From assembly GCA_016169945.1 (NCBI GenBank), contig JADLSH010000216.1:1469001-1533000 (forward strand): a stretch of DNA of 64,000 bases. Direction: 5' to 3'. Below the pieces are notes generated by a model. That model was given only the letters and a program-made list of their open reading frames with translations, was not told the DNA's origin and searched no databases. The stretch comes from Trachythela sp. YZ-2020 (Eukaryota; Cnidaria; Anthozoa; Malacalcyonacea; Clavulariidae). The position numbers and the translations under genes were made by a program. Positions 1 to 13,154 of the stretch are shown here, piece after piece (within the stretch, counting starts at the first letter, position 1; each line of letters begins with the position of its first letter).

Positions 1-3000
1 ATAAAACACTAAAAAACAAGGAATTCTTGGAAAAAAGGAAATAAAACACTAAAAACAAGGAATTCTTGGAAAAAGGAAATATAACACAATAAAACAAGGA
101 ATTCTTGGAAAAAAGGAAATAAAACACTAAAAAACAAGGAATTCTTGGAAAAAAGGAAATAAAACACTAAAAAACAAGGAATTCTTGGAAAAAAGGAAAT
201 AAAACACAAAAAACAAGGAATTCTTGGAAAAAAGGAAATAAAACACTAAAAAACAAGGAATTCTTGACAAGGAAATATAACACAAAAAACAAGGAATTCT
301 TGGGAAAAAAGGAAATAAAACACTAAAAAACAAGGAATTCTTGGAAAAAAAGGAAATATAACACAAAAAACAAGGAATTCTTGGAAAAAAAGGAAATATA
401 ACACAAAAAACAAGGAATTCTTGGAAAAAAGGAAATAAAACACTAAAAAACAAGGAATTCTTGGAAAAAAAGGAAATAAAACACTAAAAAACAAGGAATT
501 CTTGGAAAAAAAGGAAATAAAACACTAAAAAACAAGGAATTCTTGGAAAAAAAGGAAATAAAACACTAAAAAACAAGGAATTCTTGGAAAAAAGGAAATA
601 AAACACTAAAAAACAAGGAATTCTTGGAAAAAAAGGAAATAAAACACTAAAAAACAAGGAATTCTTGGAAAAAAAGGAAATATAACACAAAAAACAAGGA
701 ATTCTTGGAAAAAAAGGAAATAAAACACTAAAAAACAAGGAATTCTTGGAAAAAAAGGAAATATAACACAAAAAACAAGGAATTCTTGGAAAAAAAGGAA
801 ATAAAACACTAAAAAACAAGGAATTCTTGGAAAAAAAGGAAATAAAACACTAAAAACAAGGAATTCTTGGAAAAAAGGAAATAAAACACTAAAAAACAAG
901 GAATTCTTGGAAAAAAAGGAAATAAAACACTAAAAAACAAGGAATTCTTGGAAAAAAGGAAATAAAACACTAAAAAACAAGGAATTCTTGGAAAAAAGGA
1001 AATAAAACACTAAAAAACAAGGAATTCTTGGGAAAAAAGGAAATAAAACACTAAAAAACAAGGAATTCTTGGAAAAAAGGAAATATAACACAAAAAACAA
1101 GGAATTCTTGGAAAAAAGGAAATAAAACACTAAAAACAAGGAATTCTTGGGAAAAAAGGAAATAAAACACTAAAAACAAGGAATTCTTGGAAAAAGGAAA
1201 TAAAACACTAAAAACAAGGAATTCTTGGAAAAAAAGGAAATAAAACACTAAAAACAAGGAATTCTTGGAAAAAAGGAAATAAAACACTAAAAACAAGGAA
1301 TTCTTGGAAAAAAAGGAAATAAAACACTAAAATACAAGGAATTCTTGGAAAAAAAGGAAATAAAACACTAAAAAACAAGGAATTCTTGGAAGAAAAGGAA
1401 ATAAAACACTAAAAAACAAGGAATTCTTGGAAAAAAAGGAAATAAAACACTAAAAAACAAGGAATTCTTGGAAGAAAAGGAAATAAAACACTAAAAAACA
1501 AGGAATTCTTGGAAAAAAAGGAAATAAAACACTAAAAAACAAGGAATTCTTGGAAAAAGGAAATAAACCACTACAAAACAAGGCATTCTTGGAAAAAAAG
1601 GAAATAAAACACTAAAAACAAGGAATTCTTGGAAAAAAAGGAAATAAAACACTAAAAAACAAGGAATTCTTGGAAAAAAGGAAATAAAACACTAAAAAAC
1701 AAGGAATTCTTGGAAAAAAAGGAAATAAAACAGGGAATTCTTGAAAAAAAGGAAATAAAACACTAAAAAACAAGGAATTCTTGGAAGAAAAGGAAATAAA
1801 ACAGGGAATTATTGGAAAAAAAGGAAATAAAACACTAAAAAACAAGGAATTCTTGGAAAAAAAGGAAATAAAACACTAAAAAACAAGGAATTCTTGGAAG
1901 AAAAGGAAATAAAACACTAAAATACAAGGAATTATTGGAAAAAAAGGAAATAAAACACTAAAAAACAAGGAATTCTTGGAAAAAAAGGAAATAAAACACT
2001 AAAAAACAAGGAATTCTTGGAAGAAAAGGAAATAAAACACTAAAAAACAAGGAATTCTTGGAAAAAAAGGAAATAAAACACTAAAAAACAAGGAATTCTT
2101 GGAAAAAAAGGAAATAAAACACTAAAAAACAAGGAATTCTTGGAAAAAAGCAAATAAAACACTAAAAAACAAGGAATTCTTGGAAAAAAAGGAAATAAAA
2201 CACTAAAAAACAAGGAATTCTTGGAAAAAAAGGAAATAAAACACTAAAAAACAAGGAATTCTTGGAAGAAAAGGAAATAAAACACTAAAAAACAAGGAAT
2301 TCTTGGAAAAAAAGGAAATAAAACACTAAAAACAAGGAATTCTTGGAAAAAAAGGAAATAAAACACTAAAAACAAGGAATTCTTGGAAAAAAGCAAATAA
2401 AACACTAAAAACAAGGAATTCTTGGAAAAAGGAAATAAAACACTAAAAACAAGGAATTCTTGGAAAAAGGAAATAAAACACAAAAAACAAGGAATTCTTG
2501 GAAAAAAGGAAATAAAACACTAAAAACAAGGAATTCTTGGAAAAAGGAAATAAAACACTAAAAAAACAAGGAATTCTTGGAAAAAGGAAATAAAACACTA
2601 AAAAACAAGGAATTCTTGGAAAAAAAGGAAATAAAACACTAAAAAACAAGGAATTCTTGGAAGAAAAGGAAATAAAACACTAAAAAACAAGGAATTCTTG
2701 GAAAAAAAGGAAATAAAACACTAAAAAACAAGGAATTCTTCGAAAAAAAGGAAATAAAACACTAAAAAACAAGGAATTCTTGGAAAAAAGCAAATAAAAC
2801 ACTAAAAAACAAGGAATTCTTGGAAGAAAAGGAAATAAAACACTAAAAAACAAGGAATTCTTGGAAAAAAAGGAAATAAAACACTAAAAAACAAGGAATT
2901 CTTGGAAAAAAAGGAAATAAAACAGGGAATTCTTGAAAAAAAGGAAATAAAACACTAAAAAACAAGGAATTCTAGGAAAAAACGAAATAAAACACAAAAA

Positions 3001-6000
3001 AACAAGGAATTCTTGGAAAAAAGGAAATAAAACACTAAAAAACAAGGAATTCTTGGAAAAAAGCAAATAAAACACTAAAAAACAAGGAATTCTTGGAAGA
3101 AAAGGAAATAAAACACTAAAAAACAAGGAATTCTTGGAAAAAAAGGAAATAAAACACTAAAAAACAAGGAATTCTTGGAAGAAAAGGAAATAAAACACTA
3201 AAAAACAAGGAATTCTTGGAAAAAAGGAAATAAAACACTAAAAAACAAGGAATTCTTGGAAGAAAAGGAAATAAAACACTAAAAAACAAGGAATTCTTGG
3301 AAAAAAAGGAAATAAAACACTAAAAAACAAGGAATTCTTGAAAAAAAAGGAAATAAAACACTAAAAAACAAGGAATTCTTGGAAAAAAGGAAATAAAACA
3401 CTAAAAAACAAGGAATTCTTGGAAAAAAGCAAATAAAACACTAAAAAACAAGGAATTCTTGGAAGAAAAGGAAATAAAACACTAAAAAACAAGGAATTCT
3501 TGGAAAAAAGGAAATAAAACACTAAAAAACAAGGAATTCTTGGAAAAAAAGGAAATAAAACACTAAAAAACAAGGAATTCTTGGAAGAAAAGGAAATAAA
3601 ACACTAAAAAACAAGGAATTCTTGGAAAAAGGAAATATAACACTAAAAACAAGGAATTCTTGGAAAAAGGAAATAAAACACTAAAAACAAGGAATTCTTG
3701 GAAAAAAGGAAATAAAACACTAAAAACAAGGCATTCTTGGATAAAAGGAAATAAAACACTAAAAAACAAGGAATTCTTGGAAAAGGAAATAAAACACTAA
3801 AAAACAAGGAATTCTTGGAAAAAAACGAAATAAAACACAAAAAAAACAAGGAATTCTTGGAAAAAAAGCAAATAAAACACTAAAAAACAAGGAATTCTTG
3901 AAAAAAAGGAAATAAAACACTCAAAAACAAGGAATTCTTGGAAAAAGGAAATAAAACACTAAAAACAAGGAATTCTTGGAAAAAGGAAATAAAACACTAA
4001 AAAACAAGGAATTCTTGGAAGAAAAGGAAATAAAACACTAAAAAACAAGGAATTCTTGGAAAAAAGGAAATAAAACACTAAAAAACAAGGAATTCTTGGA
4101 AAAAAGCAAATAAAACACTAAAAAACAAGGAATTCTTGGAAGAAAAGGAAATAAAACACTAAAAAACAAGGAATTCTTGGAAAAAAAGGAAATAAAACAC
4201 TAAAAAACAAGGAATTCTTGGAAAAAAGGAAATAAAACACTAAAAAACAAGGAATTCTTGGAAAAAGGAAATAAAACACTAAAAAACAAGGAATTCTTGG
4301 AAGAAAAGGAAATAAAACACTAAAAACAAGGAATTCTTGGAAAAAAAGGAAATAAAACACTAAAAACAAGGAATTGTTGGAAAAAAAGGAAATAAAACAC
4401 TAAAAAACAAGGAATTCTAGGAAATAAAGGAAATATAACACGAAAAACAAGGAATTCTTGGAAAAAAGGAAATATAACACAAAAAACAAGGAATTCTTGG
4501 AAAAAAGGAAATAAAACACTAAAAAACAAGGAATTCTTGGAAGAAAAGGAAATAAAACACTAAAAAACAAGGAATTCTTGGAAAAAAAGGAAATAAAACA
4601 CTAAAAAACAAGGAATTCTTGGAAGAAAAGGAAATAAAACACTAAAAAACAAGGAATTCTTGGAAAAAAAGGAAATAAAACACTAAAAAACAAGGAATTC
4701 TTGGAAGAAAAGGAAATAAAACACTAAAAAACAAGGAATTCTTGGAAAAAAAGGAAATAAAACACTAAAAAACAAGGAATTCTTGAAAAAAAGGAAATAA
4801 AACACTAAAAAACAAGGAATTCTTGGAAAAAAGGAAATAAAACACTAAAAAACAAGGAATTCTTGGAAAAAGGAAATAAAACACTAAAAACAAGGAATTC
4901 TTGGAAAAAGGAAATAAAACACTAAAAAACAAGGAATTCTTGGAAAAAAAGGAAATAAAACACTAAAAAACAAGGAATTCTTGGAAAAAAGCAAATAAAA
5001 CACTAAAAAACAAGGAATTCTTGGAAAAAAGCAAATAAAACACTAAAAAACAAGGAATTCTTGGAAGAAAAGGAAATAAAACAGGGAATTATTGGAAAAA
5101 AAGGAAATAAAACACTAAAAAACAAGGAATTCTTGGAAAAAAAGGAAATAAAACACTAAAAAACAAGGAATTCTTGGAAAAAAAGGAAATAAAACACTAA
5201 AAAACAAGGAATTCTTGGAAAAAAGGAAATAAAACACTAAAAAACAAGGAATTCTTGGAAAAAAGGAAATAAAACACTAAAAAACAAGGAATTCTTGGAA
5301 AAAAAGGAAATAAAACACTAAAAAACAAGGAATTCTTGGAAAAAAAGGAAATAAAACACTAAACAAGGAATTATTGGAAAAAAAGGAAATAAAACACTAA
5401 AAAACAAGGAATTCTTGGAAAAAAGCAAATAAAACACTAAAAAACAAGGAATTCTTGGAAAAAAAGGAAATATAACACAAAAAACAAGGAATTCTTGGAA
5501 AAAAAGGAAATAAAACACTAAAAACAAGGAATTCTTGAAAAAAGGAAATAAAATACTAAAAACAAGGACTTCTTGGAAAAAGGAAATAAAACACTAAAAA
5601 CCAGGAATTCTTGGAAAAAAAGGAAATAAAACACTAAAAAACAAGGAATTCTTGGAAAAAAAGGAAATAAAACAGGGAATTCTTGAAAAAAAGGAAATAA
5701 AACACTAAAAAACAAGGAATTCTAGGAAAAAGGAAATAAAACACTAAAAAACAAGGAATTCTTGGAAAAAAAGGAAATAAAACACTAAAAAACAAGGAAT
5801 TCTTGGAAGAAAAGGAAATAAAACACTAAAAAACAAGGAATTCTTGGAAAAAAGGAAATAAAACACTAAAAAACAAGGAATTCTTGGAAAAAAAGGAAAT
5901 AAAACACTAAAAACAAGGAATTATGGAAAAAGGAAATAAAACACTAAAAACAAGGAATTCTTGGAAGAAAAGGAAATAAAACACTAAAAACAAGGAATTC

Positions 6001-9000
6001 TTGGAAAAAGGAAATAAAACACTAAAAACAAGGAATTCTTGGAAAAAGGAAATAAAACACAAAAAACAAGGAATTCTTGGAAAAAAAGGAAATAAAACAC
6101 TAAAATACAAGGAATTATTGGAAAAAAAGGAAATAAAACACTAAAAAACAAGGAATTCTTGAAAAAGGAAATAAAACACTAAAAAGCAAGGAATTCTTGG
6201 AAAAAGGAAATAAAACACTAAAAACAAGGAATTCTTGGAAAAAAGGAAATAAAACACTAAAAACAAGGAATTCTTGAAAAAAAGGATATAAAACACTAAA
6301 AGGAATTCTTGGAAAAAAGGAAATAAAACAGTAAAAAATAAGGAATTCTTGGAAAAAAGGAAATAAAACACTAAAAAATAAGGAATTTTTGGAAAAAAAG
6401 GAAATAAAACACTAAAAAACAAGGAATTCTTGGAAGAAAAGGAAATAAAACACTAAAAAACAAGGAATTCTTCGAAAACCCCCGAAATAAAACACTTAAA
6501 AACAAGGAATTCTTGGAAAAAAGTAAATAAAACACTAAAAACAAGGAATTCTTGGAAAAAAAGGAAATAAAACACTAAAAAACAAGGAATTCTTGGAAGA
6601 AAAGGAAATAAAACACTAAAAAACAAGGAATTCTTGGAAAAAAAGGAAATAAAACACTAAAAAACAAGGAATTCTTGGAAAAAGGAAATAAAACACTAAA
6701 AAACAAGGAATTCTTGGAAGAAAAGGAAATAAAACACTAAAAAACAAGGAATTCTTGGAAAAAAAGCAAATAAAACACTAAAAAACAAGGAATTCTTGGA
6801 AAAAAGCAAATAAAACACTAAAAAACAAGGAATTCTTTGGAAGAAAAGGAAATAAAACACTAAAAAACAAGGAATTCTTGGAAAAAAAGGAAATAAAACA
6901 CTAAAAAACAAGGAATTCTTGGAAAAAAGGAAATAAAACACTAAAAAACAAGGAATTCTTGGAAAAAAGGAAATAAAACACTAAAAAACAAGGAATTCTT
7001 GGAAAAAAAGGAAATAAAACACTAAAAAACAAGGAATTCTTGGAAAAAAGGAAATAAAACACTAAAAAACAAGGAATTCTTGGAAAAAAAGGAAATAAAA
7101 CACTAAAAAACAAGGAATTCTTGGAAAAAAAGGAAATAAAACACTAAAAAACAAGGAATTCTTGGAAAAAAGGAAATAAAACACTAAAAAACAAGGAATT
7201 CTTGGAAAAAAAGGAAATAAAACACTAAAAACAAGGAATTCTTGGGAAAAAAGGAAATAAAACACTAAAAACAAGCAATTCTTGGAAAAAGGAAATAAAA
7301 CACTAAAAACAAGGAATTCTTGGAAAAAAAAAGGAAATAAAACACTAAAAAACAAGGAATTATTGGAAAAAAAGGAAATAAAACACTAAAAACAAGGAAT
7401 TATTGGAAAAAGGAAATAAAACACTAAAAAACAAGGAATTCTTGGAAAAAAGGAAATAAAACACTAAAAAACAAGGAATTCTTGGAAAAAAAGGAAATAT
7501 AACACAAAAAACAAGGAATTCTTGGAAAAAAGGAAATAAAACACTAAAAAACAAGGAATTCTTGGAAAAAAAGGAAATAAAACACTAAAAACAAGGAATT
7601 TTGGGGAAAAAAGGAAATAAAACACAAAAAACAAGGAATTTTGGAAAAAGTAAATAAAACACTAAAAACAAGGAATTCTTGGAAAACCCCCGAAATAAAA
7701 CACTTAAAAACAAGGAATTCTTGAAAAACGAAATAAAACACTAAAAACAAGGAATTCTTGGAAAAAAAGGAAATAAAACACTAAAAAACAAGGAATTCTT
7801 GGAAAAAAGGAAATAAAACACTAAAAAACAAGGAATTCTTGGAAAAAAGGAAATAAAACACTAAAAAACAAGGAATTCTTGGAAAAAAAGGAAATAAAAC
7901 ACTAAAAAACAAGGAATTCTTGGAAAAAAAGGAAATAAAACAGGGAATTCTTGAAAAAAAGGAAATAAAACACTAAAAAACAAGGAATTCTAGGAAAAAA
8001 CGAAATAAAACACAAAAAAACAAGGAATTCTTGGAAAAAAAGGAAATAAAACACTAAAAAACAAGGAATTCTTGGAAAAAGGAAATAAAACACTAAAAAC
8101 AAGGAATTCTTGGAAAACCCCCGAAATAAAACACTAAAAAACAAGGAATTCTTGGAAAAAAGGAAATAAAACACTAAAAAACAAGGAATTCTTGGAAAAA
8201 AAGGAAATAAAACACTAAAAAACAAGGAATTCTTGGAAGAAAAGGAAATAAAACACTAAAATACAAGGAATTATTGGAAAAAAAGGAAATAAAACACTAA
8301 AAAACAAGGAATTCTTGGAAAAAAAGGAAATAAAACACTAAAAAACAAGGAATTCTTGGAAAAAAAGGAAATAAAACACTAAAAAACAAGGAATTCTTGG
8401 AAAAAAGGAAATAAAACACTAAAAAACAAGGAATTCTTGGAAAAAAAGGAAATAAAACACTAAAAAACAAGGAATTTTGGGGAAAAAAGGAAATAAAACA
8501 CTAAAAAACCAGGAATTCTTGGAAAAAGCAAATAAAACACTAAAAAACAAGGAATTCTTGGAAAAATGAAATAAAACACTAAAAACAAGGAATTCTTGGA
8601 AAAAGGAAATAAAACACTAAAAACAAGGAATTCTTGGAAAAAGGAAATAAAACACTAAAAACAAGGAATTCTGGAAAAAGGAAATAAAACACTAAAAACA
8701 AGGAATTTTGGAAAAAAAACACTAAAAACAAGGAATTCTTGAAAAAGGAAATAAAACACTAAAAACAAGGAATTCTTGAAAAAGGAAATAAAACACTAAA
8801 AACAAGGAATTCTGGAAAAAGGAAATATAACATGAAAAACAAGGAATTCTTGGAAAAAAGGAAATAAAACACAAAAAACAAGGAATTCTTGGAAAAAAGG
8901 AAATAAAACACAAAAAACAAGGAATTCTTGGAAAAAAGGAAATAAAACACTAAAAAACAAGGAATTCTTGAAAAAAATGGAAATAAAACACTAAAAAACA

Positions 9001-10430
9001 AGGAATTCTTGGGAAAAAAGGAAATATAACACAAAAAACAAGGAATTCTTGGAAAAAAAGGAAATAAAACACTAAAAAACAAGGAATTCTTGGAAAAAAA
9101 GGAAATATAACACAAAAAACAAGGAATTCTTGGAAAAAAAGGAAATAAAACACTAAAAAACAAGGAATTCTTGGAAAAAAAGGAAATAAAACACTAAAAA
9201 ACAAGGAATTCTTGGAAAAAAAGGAAATATAACACAAAAAACAAGGAATTCTTGGAAAAAAAGGAAATAAAACACTAAAAAACAAGGAATTCTTGGAAAA
9301 AAAGGAAATATAACACAAAAAACAAGGAATTCTTGGAAAAAAGGAAATAAAACACTAAAAACAAGGAATTCTTGGGAAAAAAGGAAATAAAACACTAAAA
9401 AACAAGGAATTCTTGGAAAAAAAGGAAATAAAACACTAAAAAACAAGGAATTCTTGGGAAAAAAGGAAATAAAACACTAAAATAACAAGGAATTCTTGCA
9501 AAAAAAAGGAAATAAAACACTAAAAAACAAGGAATACTTGGGAAAAAAGGAAATAAAACACTAAAAACAAGGAATTCGTGGAAAAAGGAAATAAAACACT
9601 AAAAAACAAGGAATTCTTGGAAAAAAAGGAAATAAAACACTAAAAAACAAGGAATTCTTGGAAAAAAAGGAAATAAAACACTAAAAAACAAGGAATTCTT
9701 GGAAAAAAAGGAAATAAAACACTAAAAAACAAGGAATTCTTGGAAAAAAAGGAAATAAAACACTAAAAAACAAGGAATTCTTGGAAAAAAGGAAATATAA
9801 CACAAAAAACAAGGAATTCTTGGAAAAAAAGGAAATAAAACACTAAAAAACAAGGAATTCTTGGAAAAAAAGGAAATAAAACACTAAAAAACAAGGAATT
9901 CTTGGAAAAAAAGGAAATAAAACACTAAAAAACAAGGAATTCTTGGAAAAAGGAAATAAAACACTAAAAACAAGGAATTTTGGAAAAAGGAAATAAAACA
10001 CTAAAAACAAGGAATTCTTGGAAAAAGGAAATAAAACACTAAAAACAAGGAATTCTTGGAAAAAAAGGAAATATAACACAAAAAACAAGGAATTATTGGA
10101 AAAAAAGGAAATAAAACACTAAAAAACAAGGAATTTTGGGGAAAAAAGGAAATAAAACACTAAAAAACCAGGAATTCTTGGAAAAAAGGAAATAAAACAC
10201 TAAAAAACAAGGAAATAAAACACTAAAAAACAAGGAATTCTTGGAAGAAAAGGAAATAAAACACTAAAAAACAAGGAATTCTTGGAAAAAAAGGAAATAA
10301 AACACTAAAAAACAAGGAATTCTTGGAAAAAAAGGAAATAAAACACTAAAAAACAAGGAATTCTTGGAAAAAAGGAAATAAAACACTAAAAAACAAGGAA
10401 TTCTTGGAAAAAAAGGAAATAAAACACTAT
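1..10430. repeat. Minisatellite array, ~34-41 bp unit, >10.4 kb
   Basis: About 260 head-to-tail units (estimated from length) fill the first 10.43 kb and continue off the left edge. The unit is A-rich with the core CAAGGAATTCTTGG, which contains the arm pair CAAG/CTTG around GAATT, followed by a variable A/G run and AAATAAAACACTAAA. Units differ mainly in A-run length and in a few recurring variants: GGAAGAAAAGG, AAGCAAAT, TATAACACAAAA, AACAGGGAATTC and a rarer AAACCCCCGAAAT. The + strand is strongly purine-rich. Open frames on the - strand are low-complexity Phe/Leu-rich translations of the repeat and not genes. The last units degrade at 10428-10450. Confidence 0.98.
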
Positions 10431-10811
10431 TTTATACAACACTATTTTATAAGCCCAAACACAAACTTATTCTTAACTCTATCGTGTATGAAACATGAGT
10501 AAAGTACCACACGAAAACGAGGCCATTTTGAATAAACAGTAAGGTCTATTGGTCATTACAATTGATACAGAGCAGTACTTTGCTACTAATATATGACTAA
10601 GCCTGATTGTTAAAGGAACGCAAAGATTGATTTATTTGCTAGTCTATAGACATAGTCTATAGATAAAGTCAGCTCTACAACAAAGGTCAGTCATTGCATT
10701 AAATAATGTTGTTCGGTAGACGTTACCAATTGCAATGTTTACATATTCTATTATCGTATGGAACATTGCTATATCGACTTGTATGTGACAATCTAAAAGA
10801 ATTATTGAATT
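10431..10811. other. Unique-looking spacer, no feature seen
   Basis: AT-rich sequence between the minisatellite and the MULE-derived block. I see no coding potential, RNA gene or terminal repeat in it. Confidence 0.6.
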
Positions 10812-12134
10812 AACTCTTCATCGATCAACTCCTCACTGCCATCGCTTGAAGGATCTGCCTGTCCTACTAGAAAACATATTTCATTCTTACATACAATCGA
10901 ACAGACTGTATAATAATAACATGAATGTTAAGAAAAATAAATACAAAAATATTTTACCAAGGTTTTTAAATACATTATACAAACTGACATGCCTACTAGA
11001 GACATGTCAATGTCACTAACAATGTCTTTCAGTCTCTGATTCACCAATTGATTACTTTAGAATTTGATTAAGTCAACCTAATATACTAAATGGGATCACA
11101 AATTTAATTACTATCTCACAGTATTTATACTACTTGAGGTTGGAATCTCTTAGTAACTTCTATATACTCAATGACAATGGAATAGAACTTTAATTTTCAC
11201 TTTTTCGTGAAGGAGTTTTTGCGATTTTTCGTGACTCGTGAAGAGTAAATATTTTTACGTGAACGCATTTTGTGAAGGGGTATAGGGGGCCCTCTATATA
11301 CTAGTTGAGGTTGGAATCTCTTAGTAACTTCATATACTCAATGACATTGGAATAGAACTTTAATTTTCAAGGTCCAAATTTATAACTATATAATATATTA
11401 CTTTAGAATTTGATTAAGTCAACCTAATATACTTTATTATATCACAGTATATATACTACTGTGAAAATCCTGTGAAAATCCCTTTTGGGATATACTAATA
11501 AATCTTGCGGTAATACTTCCATGTCCTACAAACACGAATTAGGGTTATAGCCTGCGCTACGAATTAGGATTAGGCTCAGTCAATAGTAATATTTCCATGT
11601 CAGGGTTAGTGTTAGGATTAAGGTTTACTTCGTTATTTGCTGGATATGGATAATTCCATGCGATAAGTAAGCCCTGATCCGAACTCTAATCACATGGAAT
11701 TATTACCCAATCAATGTTGTCTGGAGCTCGTTGTGCTCTCATGCATCCGGAAATTTCCTGACATGCAAATGCGTTAATGAAGTCTCGTGTTTTATATTTT
11801 GACTAAAAAATTGCTAATTTTGTGTTTTTGTGGAGAGAAATTCCTGCAAAATCAGTTTATACCAAATGTGAATTTTAAGAAATTTAATAGCGGTCTGTCA
11901 AGTATATGTTTTTTGTTTTCAATTAAAGCCGCGCAAGCAAAATGACAAAAAAATGTTATCGACGCGAGGATTATATGACGTCACAACGGTGCAGGCACTT
12001 TTTGACCATTGAATGAAGATCTAATTCCAATCTCACAATATTGATACTACGACTGGAATGCATCCTTAAGTCTAGACAGATGATGCATGCGTCTTAACAA
12101 GACGCGGATTATCCGTCTCTAGTATAATGTATAT
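10812..12134 (-). repeat. MULE intron 1 and exon 2 fragment, copy 1 (Polinton-free)
   Basis: This block is near-identical to 30801-30887 joined to 31420-31530 and 42288-43411. It holds the start of MULE exon 2 (10812-10863, - strand) and nearly all of intron 1. It lacks two segments present in copy 2: 30888-31419 and the Polinton. GACATG at 11001-11006 is the unoccupied counterpart of the Polinton target site. Before 10812 the sequence is unrelated, so the rest of the MULE is truncated here. Scattered TTAGGG-like words near 11540-11630 are not an ordered telomeric array. Confidence 0.92.
11001..11006. other. Empty Polinton target site (GACATG)
   Basis: In copy 1 of the MULE intron a single GACATG is followed by TCAATGTCAC. 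In copy 2 the same context carries GACATG on both sides of the Polinton (31525-31530 and 42288-42293). This is therefore a paralogous pre-integration site within the same window. Confidence 0.85.
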
Positions 12135-12193
12135 ATCAAGCCATTTTGATACAACCCGTAGGTTCATTAAAAGTATCATTAAGAAAATCTTAC

Positions 12194-12434
12194 CTTCTTG
12201 GGCCACTCGTGTACTCTCAGCGACAGGTAACAGAATTCCCGCGCTCATGTTGAGGCAATCCTCGCAACGCCAGTTGATATCTTGCCCACATCTGACAGCT
12301 ATCCTGTAATCTTTTTGTGATATACCACTGTTGCACGTTCTATGCTGCCACCTTTCACAGCCATCGCATTGCAGCCCGTCCTGTCGTGCTCTGACGAGTT
12401 CTTTGCAGCGAATACAAGCATCTGGGACAGACAT
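12194..12434 (-). CDS. MULE-associated PHD-finger exon 1
   Basis: Reading on -, an ATG at 12434 opens an 80-residue exon with a PHD-type C4HC3 zinc finger: CIRC near residues 8-11, CDGC then H and C near 23-34, and a final C-x2-C near 56-59. The exon ends in a GT donor (GAAG then GTAAG) at 12194/12193, and its phase fits the acceptor of exon 2 (30852 in copy 2, 10863 in copy 1). PHD fingers usually read histone tails; in a transposon this one may guide targeting or help bind the element, which is inference. The transposase exons are at 29675-30852 in the other copy. Copy 2 lacks exon 1 because an EnSpm end replaces the sequence about 60 bp inside intron 1. Confidence 0.75.
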
Positions 12435-13154
12435 CGTAAATAAATGGTCGCAATGGAGACTTTAATTAAAAGATTGTAGTGTAGAACGCAGTGTCGCAGT
12501 TGTATACTCAGCAGCCAGTTGGAAGTGAATGTCTACCAAACTCTTTCACGCTTTTTATGGGCTTCTATACGGATATGCGTAGGATGTGTAAGATTGCATC
12601 ATTGAACGATAACGACCATTACCATTTGTGACTGCATGATACTTAAATTTACATGACCATGTGAAGAGACTAATGACTCCTATTATATAGGCTATAATGA
12701 TACTATGCCACAGATTCCATGCATTTTTTGTGAATTGTCTAGTTTTAAGAAGTGACTATATGAGTATATTGCAAGATTCACTAATACTATATTAGCTTAG
12801 TTGAATAAATATTTTTAGCTATATATAGCTGTAAGCTTGAATACAGTCAGAATATTTTCTTATAATACAGTAGCAGCCAATTAGAATTATTTCAGATGGT
12901 TGTAAATACTTCCAGTTCAATTACATTTGTGTCCGTTTTCCCTGGTCCCTTAGCCAATCAGCATTACATCCAGATTGTGGATGCTGAACATGGAAAATCA
13001 CTTGATTTGTGACAGGCCCTCCTCCCACCACCTGTGTGCCTGATACTCAGGCTAGGGGTGGAGGGGTTAATTTGCCAATTTCCTCTGTGGGTGAAGTATG
13101 GAATTGTTTTTAATGATGCACTTACTAATCTAGTATGAATTTTTCATCATGTAG
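12435..13154. other. Non-coding stretch upstream of EnSpm exons
   Basis: No supported gene. The MULE 5' end and the 5' exons of the EnSpm gene should lie around here, but I recognise neither a MULE terminal repeat nor a left EnSpm end (CACTG). Confidence 0.5.

Noticed and set aside
9..10088. Many 60-134 aa Phe/Leu-rich open frames on the - strand
   Set aside because: They are translations of the minisatellite in shifting frames, with no non-repeat sequence.
1..10430. Possible CRISPR array
   Set aside because: Repeats are contiguous and the A-run between cores is low complexity; there are no unique spacers and the setting is eukaryotic.
11536..11640. Interstitial telomere repeat (TTAGGG-like words, also at 42820-42910)
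   Set aside because: Only scattered, imperfect words; no ordered array.
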